Below, one piece after another: positions 24,901-40,276 of a stretch of DNA of 64,000 nucleotides. How positions within the stretch are numbered: the first letter of the stretch is position 1; each line of letters starts with the position of its first letter. Origin of the DNA: Scenedesmus sp. ARA3 (taxonomy: Eukaryota > Chlorophyta > Chlorophyceae > Sphaeropleales > Scenedesmaceae); assembly GCA_004335835.1 (NCBI GenBank), contig RWJK01001644.1:72224-136223 (forward strand), given 5' to 3'. The notes under the pieces are model-generated. The model made no database searches and was not told where the DNA came from. It was given only the letters and a program-made list of their open reading frames with translations. Made by a program: the position numbers and the translations under genes.

Positions 24901-26002
24901 CACGGCCCGTGTCCTGTTGCTGAGCAGCGCACTGGCTGCTGCAGCGGTCCATGACAGCACCTGCACAGCTGCCGAGCTGTGCAGAGCCGTTGTCCTGGTG
25001 CTGAGCAGCGCACTGGCTGCTGCAGCAATCTGCAACTGCACATACGTGCCCCTGGTACGGGGCACTGTGCGTAGATGTGCCTGCACACAAGTAATGTGCA
25101 GGCGGTGCGAGGTTGTAGCCGTGACCAGCAACAGCAGTGGCGTGGCCACTTGCAGCTGCTGGCGTTGGCGCGTTGGCACCTGCTGCTGCGCTACTGCCGC
25201 CAGGGTGGCTGACAGCAGCAACAACAGCAGGCGCGGGGTTGATGCCGTGACCAGCAGCAGTAACTGCTGGCGTTGGCGCGTTGGCACCTGCTGCTGCGCT
25301 ACTGCCGCCAGGACCGCTGGCAGCAACAGCAACAGCAGCAGAATGTGCGATTGCCGACGATGGCGGGTTGTCAGGGTGAGAGCACTGCATGGAGGTGTAG
25401 CCCGGGGGCGACCCAGCAAACAGTTGCTGCTGAGCAGTAGCTTCAGCCTGTTGCTGGGAGCACCAAGTGCTCTCGAAAATGCGTATGTCGCAGAGCTCTG
25501 CCGTGCCATTGCGGTGCCGCCTTGCGTCGAAGATGACCTCTGAGCCGCCAGGCAGCGCCACATGAGCAAAGTAGGTGTCGTCGCGCCCAGCTTCCTCTGC
25601 ACGCGTGATGACCTCAGCAGCATACACGCCCACCACCTCACTCGCCTGGATGGCTCGTGTTGCACACACTATGCGTGGTGGGCTGCTCCTGCTGCTGCTA
25701 CTGCTGCTGTGCCGTGCCACGGCACTGCAGGCGTGCAGCCTGTGCCCTGGCGGTGCTGGAAGCACCTCGTAGGCCGTGCGGTAGCTTGCAGTGTGCTGTG
25801 TGGCAGCTAGCCGTGCCAGAGAGACGTGCTGCAAAGCAGAGCTTTTGGACACCCACATGCGCTGGCCGCGTATCTTTGACCAGTTCGGCACACTGCCTTT
25901 GTCAAGCACATAGTTGCAGGCGTTGACAATCGTTTGCGCTGCGTCTGCGCTGACTTTAGCTAGTGCAGTGCAAGCTCGCTCAGGCGGATTGGTGAAGCTC
26001 AT
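18830..26002 (-). CDS. SET-domain protein with long Gln/Ala-rich coiled-coil tail
   Basis: Exons, minus strand: 23894-26002, 23121-23309 and 18830-22762, all joined in phase 0, giving about 2076 aa. The SET domain is split. An N-terminal half (residues about 105-175: RAIQASEVVGVYAAEVITRA, TYFAHV) and a C-terminal half ending exon 1 (IAAGEELMLDYGPEYWD, about 669-686) are separated by roughly 450 residues of Gly/Ser/Gln/Ala repeats. The usual NHxCxPN motif is replaced by QANCMLLPV, so methyltransferase activity is doubtful although the EEL..DYG core is kept. The remainder, about 1370 aa, is poly-Gln, poly-Ala and coiled coil. It contains three repeats of the type AAKxRSS..D.Q...KEGSxQTA and a strongly basic C-terminus (KKKARQTPKK) suggesting nuclear location. 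Likely role: chromatin or protein lysine methylation scaffold (inference). Internal 81-bp repeats lie at 24839-25028. Confidence 0.75.
21850..21901. repeat. (CTG)n tract encoding poly-Gln in the SET protein
   Basis: Run of about 17 CTG triplets on the + strand (CAG on the coding strand), one of many polyglutamine stretches in the tail. Confidence 0.93.
24839..25028. repeat. 81-bp in-frame tandem repeat within the SET-gene insertion
   Basis: CTGAGCAGC begins units at 24839, 24920 and 25001 (third partial). On the minus strand each unit encodes a 27-residue block around DRCSSQCAAQQQDTG. In-frame length keeps the protein open. Confidence 0.9.
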
Positions 26003-26687
26003 TTTCTGAACATCGGTCTAGTCTCACTGCGTTTTCTGAGAGAGTCGAAAGCCCTGGTAACTGCTACGCATGATCATCTGTGATCATCACCAAGGAAGGC
26101 GTTCGGTTTCAGCCCGACCCCTGTGCCACCCTGCCGCAGGCCCACAATTGACTGCCAACGGCCATCTTGTTCGCATTTTGTACGTGTCAATAGCAGAATT
26201 TGCGCAGAACAGGAAAGCCCGGGGACGCTGGCCAGGTCACCAGTCACCAGTGCCTAGTCACCAGTGCCCAGTCTCACTGCCAGGCAGGTAGCACACTTGG
26301 TAGCCCACTTGACGTGCAGCTCCCCTTGCAGTCCGAGGTCACAAACCCAGCCGGCAACCCCCTAGTATGAGGATGCAGAACTGTCACAGAAAGGCTTCTG
26401 TAGCCTTTCACACGGCTCGTCACCAGCCAGACATGCAATGCTCAGCCTGGCAAAGCGATTGCTGCAAGGCATAGCACCTTTGCAGGCCAGGCTGCAGTCT
26501 GTGATGATGCAGGCGCATGCCCAAGCAGCTGCCGCTGTGCCCAAACAAGCGGTAGACCCACTGAGTCTATAGAGTCCACTTCAGGCCTCAACTGATCCAT
26601 GTCCGTGATCACACTCGCCAGCTGCTGCCGCCTGCCCTGCTTGCAGGATCCTATGCATCCGCCGCTGCCGCCAGCGCTGCTGCCGCC
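26003..26687 (-). promoter_or_regulatory. SET-gene promoter and aminotransferase 3' UTR
   Basis: Spacer between two co-directional minus-strand genes. It includes short CCAGT(C/G)ACCAG repeats at about 26235-26275. No credible exon. Confidence 0.4.
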
Positions 26688-30945
<4,258 letters not shown>

Positions 30946-31553
30946 GGTTGCTCCAAGCACTGCATTAAAATGGGAAATAGGCGAATGTTGTTGGTCAGCA
31001 TGCTCATCTGCATGCACCAGCATGAGGCAGCAACATATGTCCCTAGGCTTGCCATGTGTGCACCCCAGTTTGTCCTACCAGGAGTGCTACATAGGCAGAG
31101 CCACACAACCAATGTTGTTAGGGGCTGCATGGCTGCAAGCTGTAATATCTTACGGATTGTGCAGCAGGAGCAGCAGTAAAGGGTCTTGGCGGATGGTGTG
31201 TGAATGGTGATATGGCCTGCTTAACGTCGATTTACTCTGCTGATGGCTACATAGCTGGTCAGCAGCGAGTGATGCTGTGAAGGTCTCGTGTTGGTTTGCG
31301 TGTCAGCATAACAGGGGGTGTTCCTGAGCAGGGTTTTGAAATGAATGGTGATCAGTAGGCGGGCGTGACGTAAACGAGACAATGGGCTTTTTGAGTGCAT
31401 GATCTAGCTTTAGTTGGCGTACGTTGTCGTCTGTCAGTCCTACGTTCGACAGCATCACCACTCGGAAGAGCTGCGCAGAGCACGAAACCTTGACGTCTGG
31501 TGAACCTGTAAGCTATTGTGCCCTTTGGCAACTCTACCTGAACGAGCAGCGCC
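30946..31553. promoter_or_regulatory. divergent promoter region between AGXT and PFK
   Basis: 608 bases between the two start codons, transcribed outward in both directions. The AGXT frame stays open upstream of the chosen ATG as far as 31023, so a longer N-terminus is possible. No unambiguous TATA box seen. Confidence 0.45.
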
Positions 31554-34085
31554 ATGCTCACCAGGCAGCAAAGTTGCGTTGAACGGCCCGTGGCTCTTCA
31601 ACATGGCAGCAACGCAGGCAGGAAGCTGCCGTATACAGCATCACGAGCTGGCAAGCGTGCGCTGGTAGTTCGGGCGTCTGTGACTGTGCCAACGATTCCT
31701 ATACCAGGTGGGGTTTGGCTGGCATCTGTGGCACCAGGGCGCATGGCGCCTGCTTTGGGCTTAAACGTGGCCACTCATGGCCTGATCCAGCCACCTGACG
31801 TTGCCATGGCGCATCACGTGTGCTGCAGGAGCTGATGAAGTACTGTCCTGCCCAGACATACGGCCAAGGCTGGTGGCTAGGTGCGATCATCTTGCACATC
31901 AGCTCTGCAGCTGCACAGTAGGCAAGCCTGTTCCTGTTGCTGCTGTCATTTTCCTGCAGTTGCCACAGCAGGTTCAGCTGTTGCAGAGACAAAGTGGTGA
32001 GCTAGGGTTTGTCATCTGACATATCCTGCTACTGCTGCTGCTTGCAGGCCCAGCCCGTTTGTGGCACACAACAACTTTGGCGGGGGATTTGGTGAGCTCA
32101 ACAGCACCTTGAAGGGGCAGCTTATGCCGGCTCTTCTGTTCTGTCCACCTGTTTGACTAGCCTGAAAGCAGCAACAACTGGCACGGGCAGACATGCAACG
32201 GCTGACATCATCCCCATGTACTGTGCATGTCAACACTTGTCGCAGCAGTGCACAGCAGAGGTTTTGCTGGCACGTCACTGCAGCAACTTGTTACTTATTG
32301 TTGACTGCTGTTGACTGTTCCTGCAGTGTCTGACATGGACCGCGTGGCTCTGACAGCCATGCGGTTTGGCTCACCAAAATCAGCAGGTGCGCACAGCAGT
32401 GGCAACGCAGCAACTCTCGTAACAGCAGGGCAAAGCAGCATGGAGCCGCGACAGCAGGGCCCAAGCGGTAGCAACGCGGGCGGCGCTGCAGTGCTGGTAG
32501 TAGCCTGGCCAACGTACAGGTCGCTGTGTCCATGGATGGCGCATAAATGGCACATGCTGCTGCAGCACCTGCTGCATGCAGCGGGTAGCACAGCAGCTAC
32601 TCCTGCAAAGCACCAGCTGTGTTTGTCAGCACGGCCATTGTTGTGGCGTTCTTTAGCAGACTAGTCTGCAATGGCTTGATGTTTCTGCTGCTACAAGAGG
32701 TACACGATTGCTGCCACAAGAGGTACACGAGTTTTGGGCCATATGACCGTCCTGCAGGCCCCGCATGTTGTTTTTTGCAGCAACACAGCAGGGGCAGGAT
32801 GCTTCTGTTGGCGGCCAGCTGCAGCACTCGCAACTACCAGCGCACCCACACCAGCGCCTCCGCTCACCCGCGCGGCTCACCTGCTGCTCCTGCTGCTGCT
32901 GCTGGGGCCTGTCCTGCAGGAGCTGCGCAGTTCTTTTCAGCGCCGGAGCTAGAGGGAGGCAACGGCGATGGGCAGCACATAAACTGGATGGAGGCAAGCC
33001 TAGAGCAGCTCACCACGCCGCTGCCTCCCTGGGCTGTGCGTGCGGGTGCAAGGGAGACCATCTTTCATGATCCGCGCCACACCACAGCAGCAATCGTGAC
33101 ATGCGGAGGGCTGTGCCCTGGCTTGAATGATGTGGTGGCGGTGAGTGGCTTGCAGGAAACAGTTTTGTAGTCGTAAACTGCATTACGCTTGAGCAGCAAA
33201 GTCACCTGCACATGTGTTGCAAGCAGAGGCTCGTTCCCTTACACTGCTGTTGTACAAAACAGAAACAAGATACATCTTGCAGGAACACATCCAGCACAGC
33301 ATCTTTGGCATCCTGTACACCCACCGGCACATGTTGCATGGTCCCTGCATGTCTGGGTGCCAGCTTAGCCTGCTTCCTGCTCTGCTGCTACTGCTCGTCC
33401 TCCTTCACCTGCTACCCCTGCAGGGCCTGGGGAACAAGCTGACAGACTCCAGTGCTCCCCACGGCAAGGATCATGGGCATCCGCCATCACTTGAAGGGCT
33501 TCTCCTCACTGCTGCTGCTGCTGCTGCCTGTCTCCTGCAGGGCCTGATCAACAAGCTGAGTGACTATGGAATGCCTGAGGGCAACATCCTGGGCATCCGC
33601 TACGGCTTCACGGGCCTCTGGTCACTGTTGCTGCTGCTGCTCCTCCTGCTGCAGGGCCTGGTGAACAAGCTGACTGACTATGGCGTGCCTGAGGGCGACA
33701 TCCTGGGCATCNNNNNNNNNNNNNNNNNNNNNNNNNNNNNNNNNNNNNNNNNNNNNNNNNNCCTCCTGCTGCAGGGCCTGGTGAACAAGCTGACTGACTC
33801 TGGTGTGCCTGAGGGCGACATCCTCGGCATCCTCAACAGCCTCAGGGCTCCAACTGCTGCTGCTGCTGCTGCTGCTGCTTCTCCTGCAGGGCCTGGTGAA
33901 CAAGCTGACCGACTCTGGTGTGCCTGAGGGCGACATCCTGGGCATCCTCAACAGCCTCAGGGCTCCAACTGCTGCTGCTGCTGCTGCTGCTGCTGCTTCT
34001 CCTGCAGGGCCTGGTGAACAAGCTGACTGACTATGGCGTGCCTGAGGGCGACATCCTGGGCATCCTCAACAGCCTCAGGGCTCCA

Positions 34086-34118
<33 letters not shown>

Positions 34119-36011
34119 TCTCCTGCGGGGCCTGGTGAACAAGCTGACTGATTGTGGTGTGCCTGAGGGCAACATCCCGGGCATTTCTAACAGCTTCAGG
34201 GCCTCATTTGCTGCTGCTGCTGCTGCTGCTGCTTCTCCTGCAGGGCCTGGTGAACAAGCTGACCGACTCTGGTGTGCCCGAGGGCAACATCCTGGGCATT
34301 GTCAACAGCCTCAGGGCCTCAACTGCTGCTGCTGCTGCTGCTGCTGCCTCTCCTGCAGGGCCTGGTGAACAAGCTGACCGACTATGGTGTGCCTGAGGGC
34401 AACATCCTGGGCATCCGCTACGGCTTCAAGGGCTTCTATGACAAGGAGCACAAGCCGCAGGTGCTCACCAAGCGCAGCGTGGACGGCATACAGCTGCAGG
34501 GGGGCACCATCCTGGGCACCAGCAGGGGCGGCGCCAACATCAAGTGAGTAGAACAGAATATTAGTGAGTGTATTGGTATTGATTGTTAGTGTTTGTTGGG
34601 CTGATGCGGCATCCAGCTGCAGGGCGGCACCATCCTGGGCACCAGCAGGGGCGGCGCCAACATCAAGTGAGTGTGGGCACCGCAGAGGGAGAAGGCCACT
34701 GCTATTTCTAGAGTGTTGTAGAGTATTGTACATAACAGACAAATATCACGAAGCACTTGCAGGCAGCTGCACCCAGCTGCAGGGGGGCACCATCCTGGGC
34801 ACCATCAGGGGCGGCGCCAACATTCAGTGAGGCTGGGGCTGGGTGCGGCAGTCGGGCAGATGTAGCAATCGGGCAGGGGCTGATGCGGCAGTCGCGGCAG
34901 GGGGGCTACTGCAGAACAGCAGCGGGGCGTGCTTGCAGAAATCTGCAGGAGGGGACAGTTGCACGGCATCTTGCTTGCAGGAAATCGTGTGCTGTCTTTG
35001 GATGGAGACAGTTCCTGCAAGCCACACATGACGCTTCCAGAGTGCAAGGACAGGGGCACAGGCTGTGTTGGTTAGCATAATATCAACACAGCATTTGCAC
35101 CTGCCCATGTAGTCAACAGCAGTCAAAAAACATCAAAAAACACCCAGCTCACCACATGTGAATGACCGACTGTGGCCCTGCAGGGAGATTGTGAAGCGCG
35201 TGGACATGTGGGGCGTGGACATGCTCTTTGTGGTGGGCGGCAACGGCGGCAATGCAGGCGCCAACGCCATCCAGCAGGTGCGATGCAGCACCAGCAGCAG
35301 CAGCAGCACAGCGAGCACACAGTTCTTTGAGTGCGCTGATCATGGGTGATTGCACGGCTGCGACTACCCGCCTGTGTTGAGTTGTGCTGCATGTCAGCCT
35401 GTGCATATCATGCAAGTTGCACAGCATGCTGCGGCCTGTGTTTGTGCACCACCCGTTCATGTCTTAAGGTGCTAGTCTGCCGCAGCACGTCACACCTGTT
35501 GACACTATATGCTTTGGATGTGCCTGCGGCACAACTGCTGCACTTGCAGATGTGTGAGGAGAACGACGTGCTGTGCAACGTGATTGGCGTGCCCAAGTCC
35601 ATCGACAACGACATCCTGCTCATCGACAAATGCTTCGGCTTTGACACAGCCGTGGAGGAGGCGCAGCGCGCGCTGCTGGCAGCAAAGGTGCGCTGCTGGC
35701 AGCAAAGAGCAACAATGTGTTCAGCAGCAGTGATTGCGGCGGATTTGTCAGCACTACGAGTGTGCACTCACGCTGCCAGCCACACGCTGGTGCCAGCCAC
35801 ACGCTGGTGGAGTCATGTGAGACAGGGACATCTGTTCTGTTCATTGTGAGGCATGCGGGTGTTGCGGCTGGTGACGCGCCGCAACGAACTGACAGCAACA
35901 GGCTTGCCTCGCGACGTCCTTGCTGCACTATAGCATTATTGTGCTGTCATCCTGCTTTGCTTTGGTTTAAGATTTCGTGTGTGCACCTGTTGCAGTGTTC
36001 TCACCCCAAAT

Positions 36012-36057
<46 letters not shown>

Positions 36058-36559
36058 GCAGGTTGAGGCCAGCAGTGCGCGCTGCGGCATTGGGCTGGTG
36101 AAGCTGATGGGACGGCAGAGCGGCTTCATCGCAGTGCAGGCCTCCATGGCTTCAGGTGAGGCTGCGGGGCTGCTGTTGACAAGTTGATTCTATTGAGATG
36201 TAACCATTCTGCTGCGTGGCTGCGCACTACTTGCAGCACGATTTTTAGCACGATTTGGGGCATACACAACCACTGCAACCTGGGTTATGGTATGTTGTGC
36301 ATGGTACTGCTTGTGGTGGTGGGGCCGCATAAGAGAGTGTGCTGCTGCAGGGAGTTACACAGTGCAGCAGTTTTCTAAGTCAGCAACAAGGTGGCTTGAC
36401 AAGCCACGGGAAGCTGCATTTTAGCACCATCATGAAAACCATTTGCATCGTCCTTCGAACGGAGCACGTCTCCGACCGGCAACTGGACCCGACCTGCAGC
36501 TGTCTCACAGGCATCTTCTTGTGCTGCCTCAGATCGTGGCTTGTTGTAATCAGCATGAC

Positions 36560-36603
<44 letters not shown>

Positions 36604-37643
36604 AGGCGTGGTTGACGCTGTGCTGATCCCCGAGGTGCACTTCCAGCTGACTGGCGAGAAGGGCCTGTTCAAGTACCTGCAGGGCGTGCTGGAGGCCAAG
36701 GGGCACTGCGTGGTGTGCGTGGCTGAGGGCGCGGGCCAGGTGAGGGCTGTTGCGTGAGCAGGCTTGGGGTGCTGAGGCATGTGTGCGCTTCAGTGCTGGA
36801 GGGCCACAGTGTGGTGTGCGTGGCTGAGGGCGCGGGCCAGGTGCGCGCACTGGCTGTTGCGTGAGCAGGCTTGGGGTGCTGAGGCATGTGTGCGCTTCAG
36901 TGCAGGAGGGGCACTGCGTGGTGTGCATGTGGCGCAGGGNGGTGCGCGCGGGGGGCGGTGGCATGTGTTGACAGAGTCGTTGCATGAGGTTGCATGCAAC
37001 CAGGCGAGCGACCACCGCTGGTGGACATATCTCTGTGGGCAGGTACAGCCGTCTGTTGTGCGGTTTGGTGAGCATGTGGGTTGTCTGTGTATGAGCCAGG
37101 TCGTCAAGCACCTCAATGGCTTGGCACAATGCTGCTGCCGCACTTCGCAGGCCCTGCTGGAGAACGACAGCCTGCACAACAGCACCGACGCCAGCGGCAG
37201 CCTGCCTAATCTCACATGCTTGTGCTGCTGCTGCTGCTGCTGCTGCGCTGCTGTTGCCGTCCTTGCAGGACCTGCTGGAGAACGACAGCCTGCACAACGG
37301 CACTGACGCCAGCGGCAACCCCATCCTGGCAGACATCGGCACCTTTTTGAAAAAGGAGCTCAAGGGCGCCTTCAAAGAAGCAGACATCAAGTACATCGAC
37401 CCCTCATACATCATCCGCTCCATCCCCACCACATCAAACGACCGAATCTACTGCAAGATCCTTGCACACAACGCAGTGCATGCGGCGTTTGCAGGATACA
37501 CGGGTATCACTGTGGGGCTGGTGAACACGCATTATGTGTACCTGCCGATCCCGGTTATTATCCAGGCAGCGCGCAAGGTTGACCCGCGCGGCAAGATGTG
37601 GAATAGGCTGCGGGCATCCATCGGCCAGCCAAACTTCTACTGA
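31554..37643 (+). CDS. PFK: ATP-dependent 6-phosphofructokinase, plastid PFK4/5 type
   Basis: Phosphorylates fructose 6-phosphate to fructose 1,6-bisphosphate (glycolysis, likely plastidial). Exons 31554-31707, 31960-31996, 32048-32091, 32327-32386, 32941-33140, 34359-34543, 35184-35277, 35550-35687, 36062-36155, 36606-36739 and 37269-37643; all phases close, 504 aa. The first 40 residues (basic, Ser/Ala, ending KRALVVRAS) look like a plastid transit peptide. Motifs: [32 protein letters not shown]; nucleotide-binding [15 protein letters not shown] (242-256); catalytic [10 protein letters not shown] (271-280); [53 protein letters not shown] instead of GGDG is normal for the plant PFK4/5 group. 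Highly unusual structure: eight extra copies of the exon-6 start upstream of it and extra copies of the exon-6, -8 and -10 ends and the exon-11 start. Confidence 0.93.
33411..34478 (+). repeat. nine-copy tandem array of the acceptor and 5' edge of PFK exon 6
   Basis: Copies of (CTG)n-TCCTGCAG followed by GGCCTGGTGAACAAGCTGAC start at 33424, 33541, 33655, 33775, 33890, 34008, 34129, 34244 and 34359, spaced 114-121 bases. Only the last is continuous with the rest of exon 6. Most encode LVNKLTD-GVPEG(N/D)ILGI before drifting into intron-like sequence. Copy 7 (34129) has lost its AG (TCCTGCGG). The first is the most diverged. A 50-N gap (33712-33761) interrupts copy 3, so the true number may differ. 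Confidence 0.95.
33712..33761. other. assembly gap (50 N) inside the PFK exon array
   Basis: Run of N within copy 3 of the tandem array. Collapse or loss of repeat units here is likely. Confidence 0.99.
34610..34835 (+). pseudogene. two extra copies of the 3' edge and donor of PFK exon 6
   Basis: The exon end encoding [18 protein letters not shown] and its GTGAG donor (original 34488-34549) recurs at about 34612-34675 and 34772-34835, both in the downstream intron. The second copy has changed its donor to CAGTGAGG. Both could act as decoy donors. Confidence 0.9.
36012..36057. repeat. (CTG)n tract before PFK exon 9
   Basis: About 15 CTG triplets form the pyrimidine-rich region directly before the acceptor at 36061. 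A similar tract (36559-36603) precedes exon 10. Confidence 0.93.
36790..36960 (+). pseudogene. copies of the 3' edge of PFK exon 10 plus intron sequence
   Basis: The exon end encoding [13 protein letters not shown] and about 60 bases of following intron (original about 36690-36790) recur at about 36797-36900 (offset 107 bases) and, in part, at 36903-36940. Donors differ: GTGAGG in the original, GTGCGC in the copy. One unknown base at 36940. Confidence 0.88.
37144..37205 (+). pseudogene. duplicate of the acceptor and 5' edge of PFK exon 11
   Basis: CGCAGGCCCTGCTGGAGAAC and the following bases repeat the start of the true exon at 37269 ([14 protein letters not shown]) about 120 bases upstream, with an intact AG. 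Confidence 0.88.
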
Positions 37644-38245
37644 TCCAGCTAGCCGTTTTCACAGCTGCTGTGTGCGGGGTTCCTGTTGTGTTATGGCTCC
37701 TGCGCTTTGTGTGGTGGTTTCAATCAGCTGCAGGCAGGTGTAGCCAGAAAGCTGGTGAGCTGCTAGCCTGTGATGGAAGCGCATGTACACGCTATTGCTG
37801 TTTAGCTCAATGGCGGCCGCGGCTCGTGTTGAAGCGTAGAATCTGCGCTTGGTCAGCAGCTGCACCAGTGGCCTGTTGACAGAGCAGGCGGCTGGCAGGT
37901 GAAGGGTGTGTTGCTGCTGTTCAAGGGTGCAGCAACAGGTGTAGTGCAGTCGAAGCACGCGGTTCTGTGGTCGCACCTTGGTGCTGATACGCGAGCATCA
38001 TTGGGACAGATATGTGGTGTATGAGATGCTGGCTGTGATGCTGCTAGCTACAGTGTGTGCTGCACACCGCTAGTGCGATGCACATCGCGGGTGCTTTGGT
38101 GACATGCATTGCCTTCGTGTTTGTGGGGTGAACCTCCAGACACACACCATACTTTAGGAAGCATGCAACCCATTGATGTGCATTAATGCAATATTGGCTA
38201 TACACGCTCTTTAATTGATGTGTGTCTTCACACATTGATGTGTGG

Positions 38246-38297
38246 GCAGGTGCTGCAGGCAGGTGCTGCAGGCAGGTGCTGCAGGCAGGTGCTGCAG
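38246..38297. repeat. 13-bp tandem repeat, about four units
   Basis: GGCAGGTGCTGCA repeated in the presumed 3' UTR of the PFK gene. Confidence 0.9.
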
Positions 38298-40088
38298 AAG
38301 TAGTGTTGGGTAGGGGTATTTGCTGCATGTCAGCCTGTAGGTGCACTACTGCAGTGCATGTTTCACTGCATAACAGTGTGTGCATTGTCGGTAGCAGAAC
38401 CAAAGTGCTTTTGTGTGCATGCATGGTGAGTGGCACGGCGTGTGTGCATGCACCCCGTGTGTCGACTGTGCACGCTGCTTATCCACTGGCCATGGGCACT
38501 TGCGGCCCCTGGGGCACAGTTTATAACCTGCAAGGCACCACAGTTATATTGGTTGCGCGGGCGGGCACCGAATGTCGCCTGCCTGCCAGGCAGCATACCC
38601 CTGTTTGTGCGGAGGATTCTGTTGTTGCCGGCTCATTGTTGTGAACACCATAAACTTGTCAGTAGCTTCGTCTGTTTCTAGCTCATACCTGCTCTGTAGT
38701 TTGCTCAATGCTGTAGGGACGGCAGTCTGCCAGAGACATGGCAGCGCCTCTAACGTTACGCAGTTACATATGTAACTCATGTGCCAACATGTTATGACCG
38801 TCATAACATGAGAGCCACAGCTGCTTGTAACACTGCCAGTTATCAGTGCAATGTGTTTGCTTCGAGGAGTCCTGCGAAAGGGCCTCGCCAAACTCTAGGT
38901 GTGTGTGATTTACTTCAGAGTGAGGTCATGTACATATGCAACTACACATAGCTGGCCAAGCACCTTCACAACAATCAATGGGCGGAAGCACTCCAGCTTG
39001 AGCTCAAGTGCATGCAGTGCCGTGTCTTCGCCACGAATAGACGACTGCAAGATTGCTTTGAACACAAATGTCATAAAGCCCAGTGCACATGCACGTCCGG
39101 CAACGTGGACACTCAAACCGGCGCATGTTGCACACAACGCCCCGCCCTTAGACTACAAGCAGCTGCTGTCCCGCTGCAACTGTGCAGCTGTACAGGGCAA
39201 CACGGCCAGACAAGTGCTTGATCGTACTGCAGTATAAAATTGGTACAACGTGCAAGCAGGTACTGCGCCCATAAGCGCCAGACGGGACCTGCGGCCGCAT
39301 AAGCGCGGCCACCCCGCAGCTGCCAAGTCATCAATAAGCACGACGGCTGAGACAAAAAAATAAATATCCTGCGGCGGCAGCTTTGTGGCATTGTGCCGCA
39401 AACGCATGCACGTAGTATCTAAACAGCAGTGTCATGAGCAGCAGAAGCAGCAGTTAACAGCAGTGTGTAAGCGCTGCAGAGCGCGTGGTTCGGCAACATC
39501 AGGCTGGCACTAGTGCAGTGCAGTACTGCAACCGCAGCACACTACTGCCGACACCCACATTCCAGGGATGCTTAGACATGCTGCAGATGCGCAGGACAGG
39601 CCGCACGCCAGATTCCATGCATGGACAGCAAAACACAACAATATGCTGTGACACGTGTCAAATCTGTCAAGAAATTTCCAATCAAATTCATTCTATGTGA
39701 TTTGATGTGCATGTAGATCATCCAATGCCCCACACGTGCTGCTGCAGCAGCAGCAGCAGCCACTGCACAAACAAGTAAACACCGAACTTGTATGCTGCTG
39801 CTGACATTTGCACCGCAGTCATGGGACACAACTGCCAATTGATGTAACAAGAAGAGTCTATACGGCTCTTGCATTGATGTACTGTTGTGCGTGCTTGACG
39901 CCAACATTGGGGACTGGCCATGTGCGCTGGCCCAGGAATGACAATGCAAATGTGCAGCATAGCATGTGACACACCACCCAGACAGGCTGTGAATCGCGCA
40001 AGCTTTGTCTGCCCCCTCCCTACTGCTTGGCAGAACCAGCAAGTAGTAGCTGAGGCTGTCCGGCATGGCACACCAGCCACAGCTCAAC

Positions 40089-40093
40089 TTACA
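40089..40093 (-). terminator. candidate TGTAA polyadenylation signal of the FAS1 gene
   Basis: TTACA on the + strand (TGTAA on the minus strand), about 185 bases beyond the stop codon of the FAS1 gene. Confidence 0.35.
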
Positions 40094-40276
40094 CAGCAAG
40101 GAAGCAACACATACACAGGCCCATTATTGCGTTGCTGCAGACGACAGGCTTTGACATCCAATACATACCACATCATTTCCTATAATGTGGTTCTTGAGAT
40201 GGCACAGCTGAGGTGGGTCCGTCCCATACTTTGGTATTGGTATTGGTATTGAGATGGCACAGCACACAAAAATAGC

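Larger units (their letters stand above)
37644..40276. other. tail-to-tail spacer of PFK and FAS1 genes
   Basis: From 37644 to about 38800 the + strand is T/G-rich like other + strand 3' UTRs in the window. From about 38900 to 40276 it is A/C-rich, as expected for the 3' UTR of the minus-strand FAS1 gene. A 13-base GGCAGGTGCTGCA tandem repeat (about four units) lies at 38246-38297 and a TTGGTA microsatellite at about 40232-40250. No coding exon seen. Confidence 0.45.

Noticed and set aside
32048..32091. Direct splice of PFK exon 1 (31707) to 32048
   Set aside because: The phases do not match. Inserting the small exon 31960-31996 restores the frame and gives a continuous transit-peptide-to-enzyme junction.
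33424..34244. The first eight PFK exon-6 copies as genuine coding exons in series
   Set aside because: None has a donor at its end; each runs directly into CTG-rich intron sequence, and only the last copy continues with the conserved RYGFKGF...TSRGG part of the enzyme.
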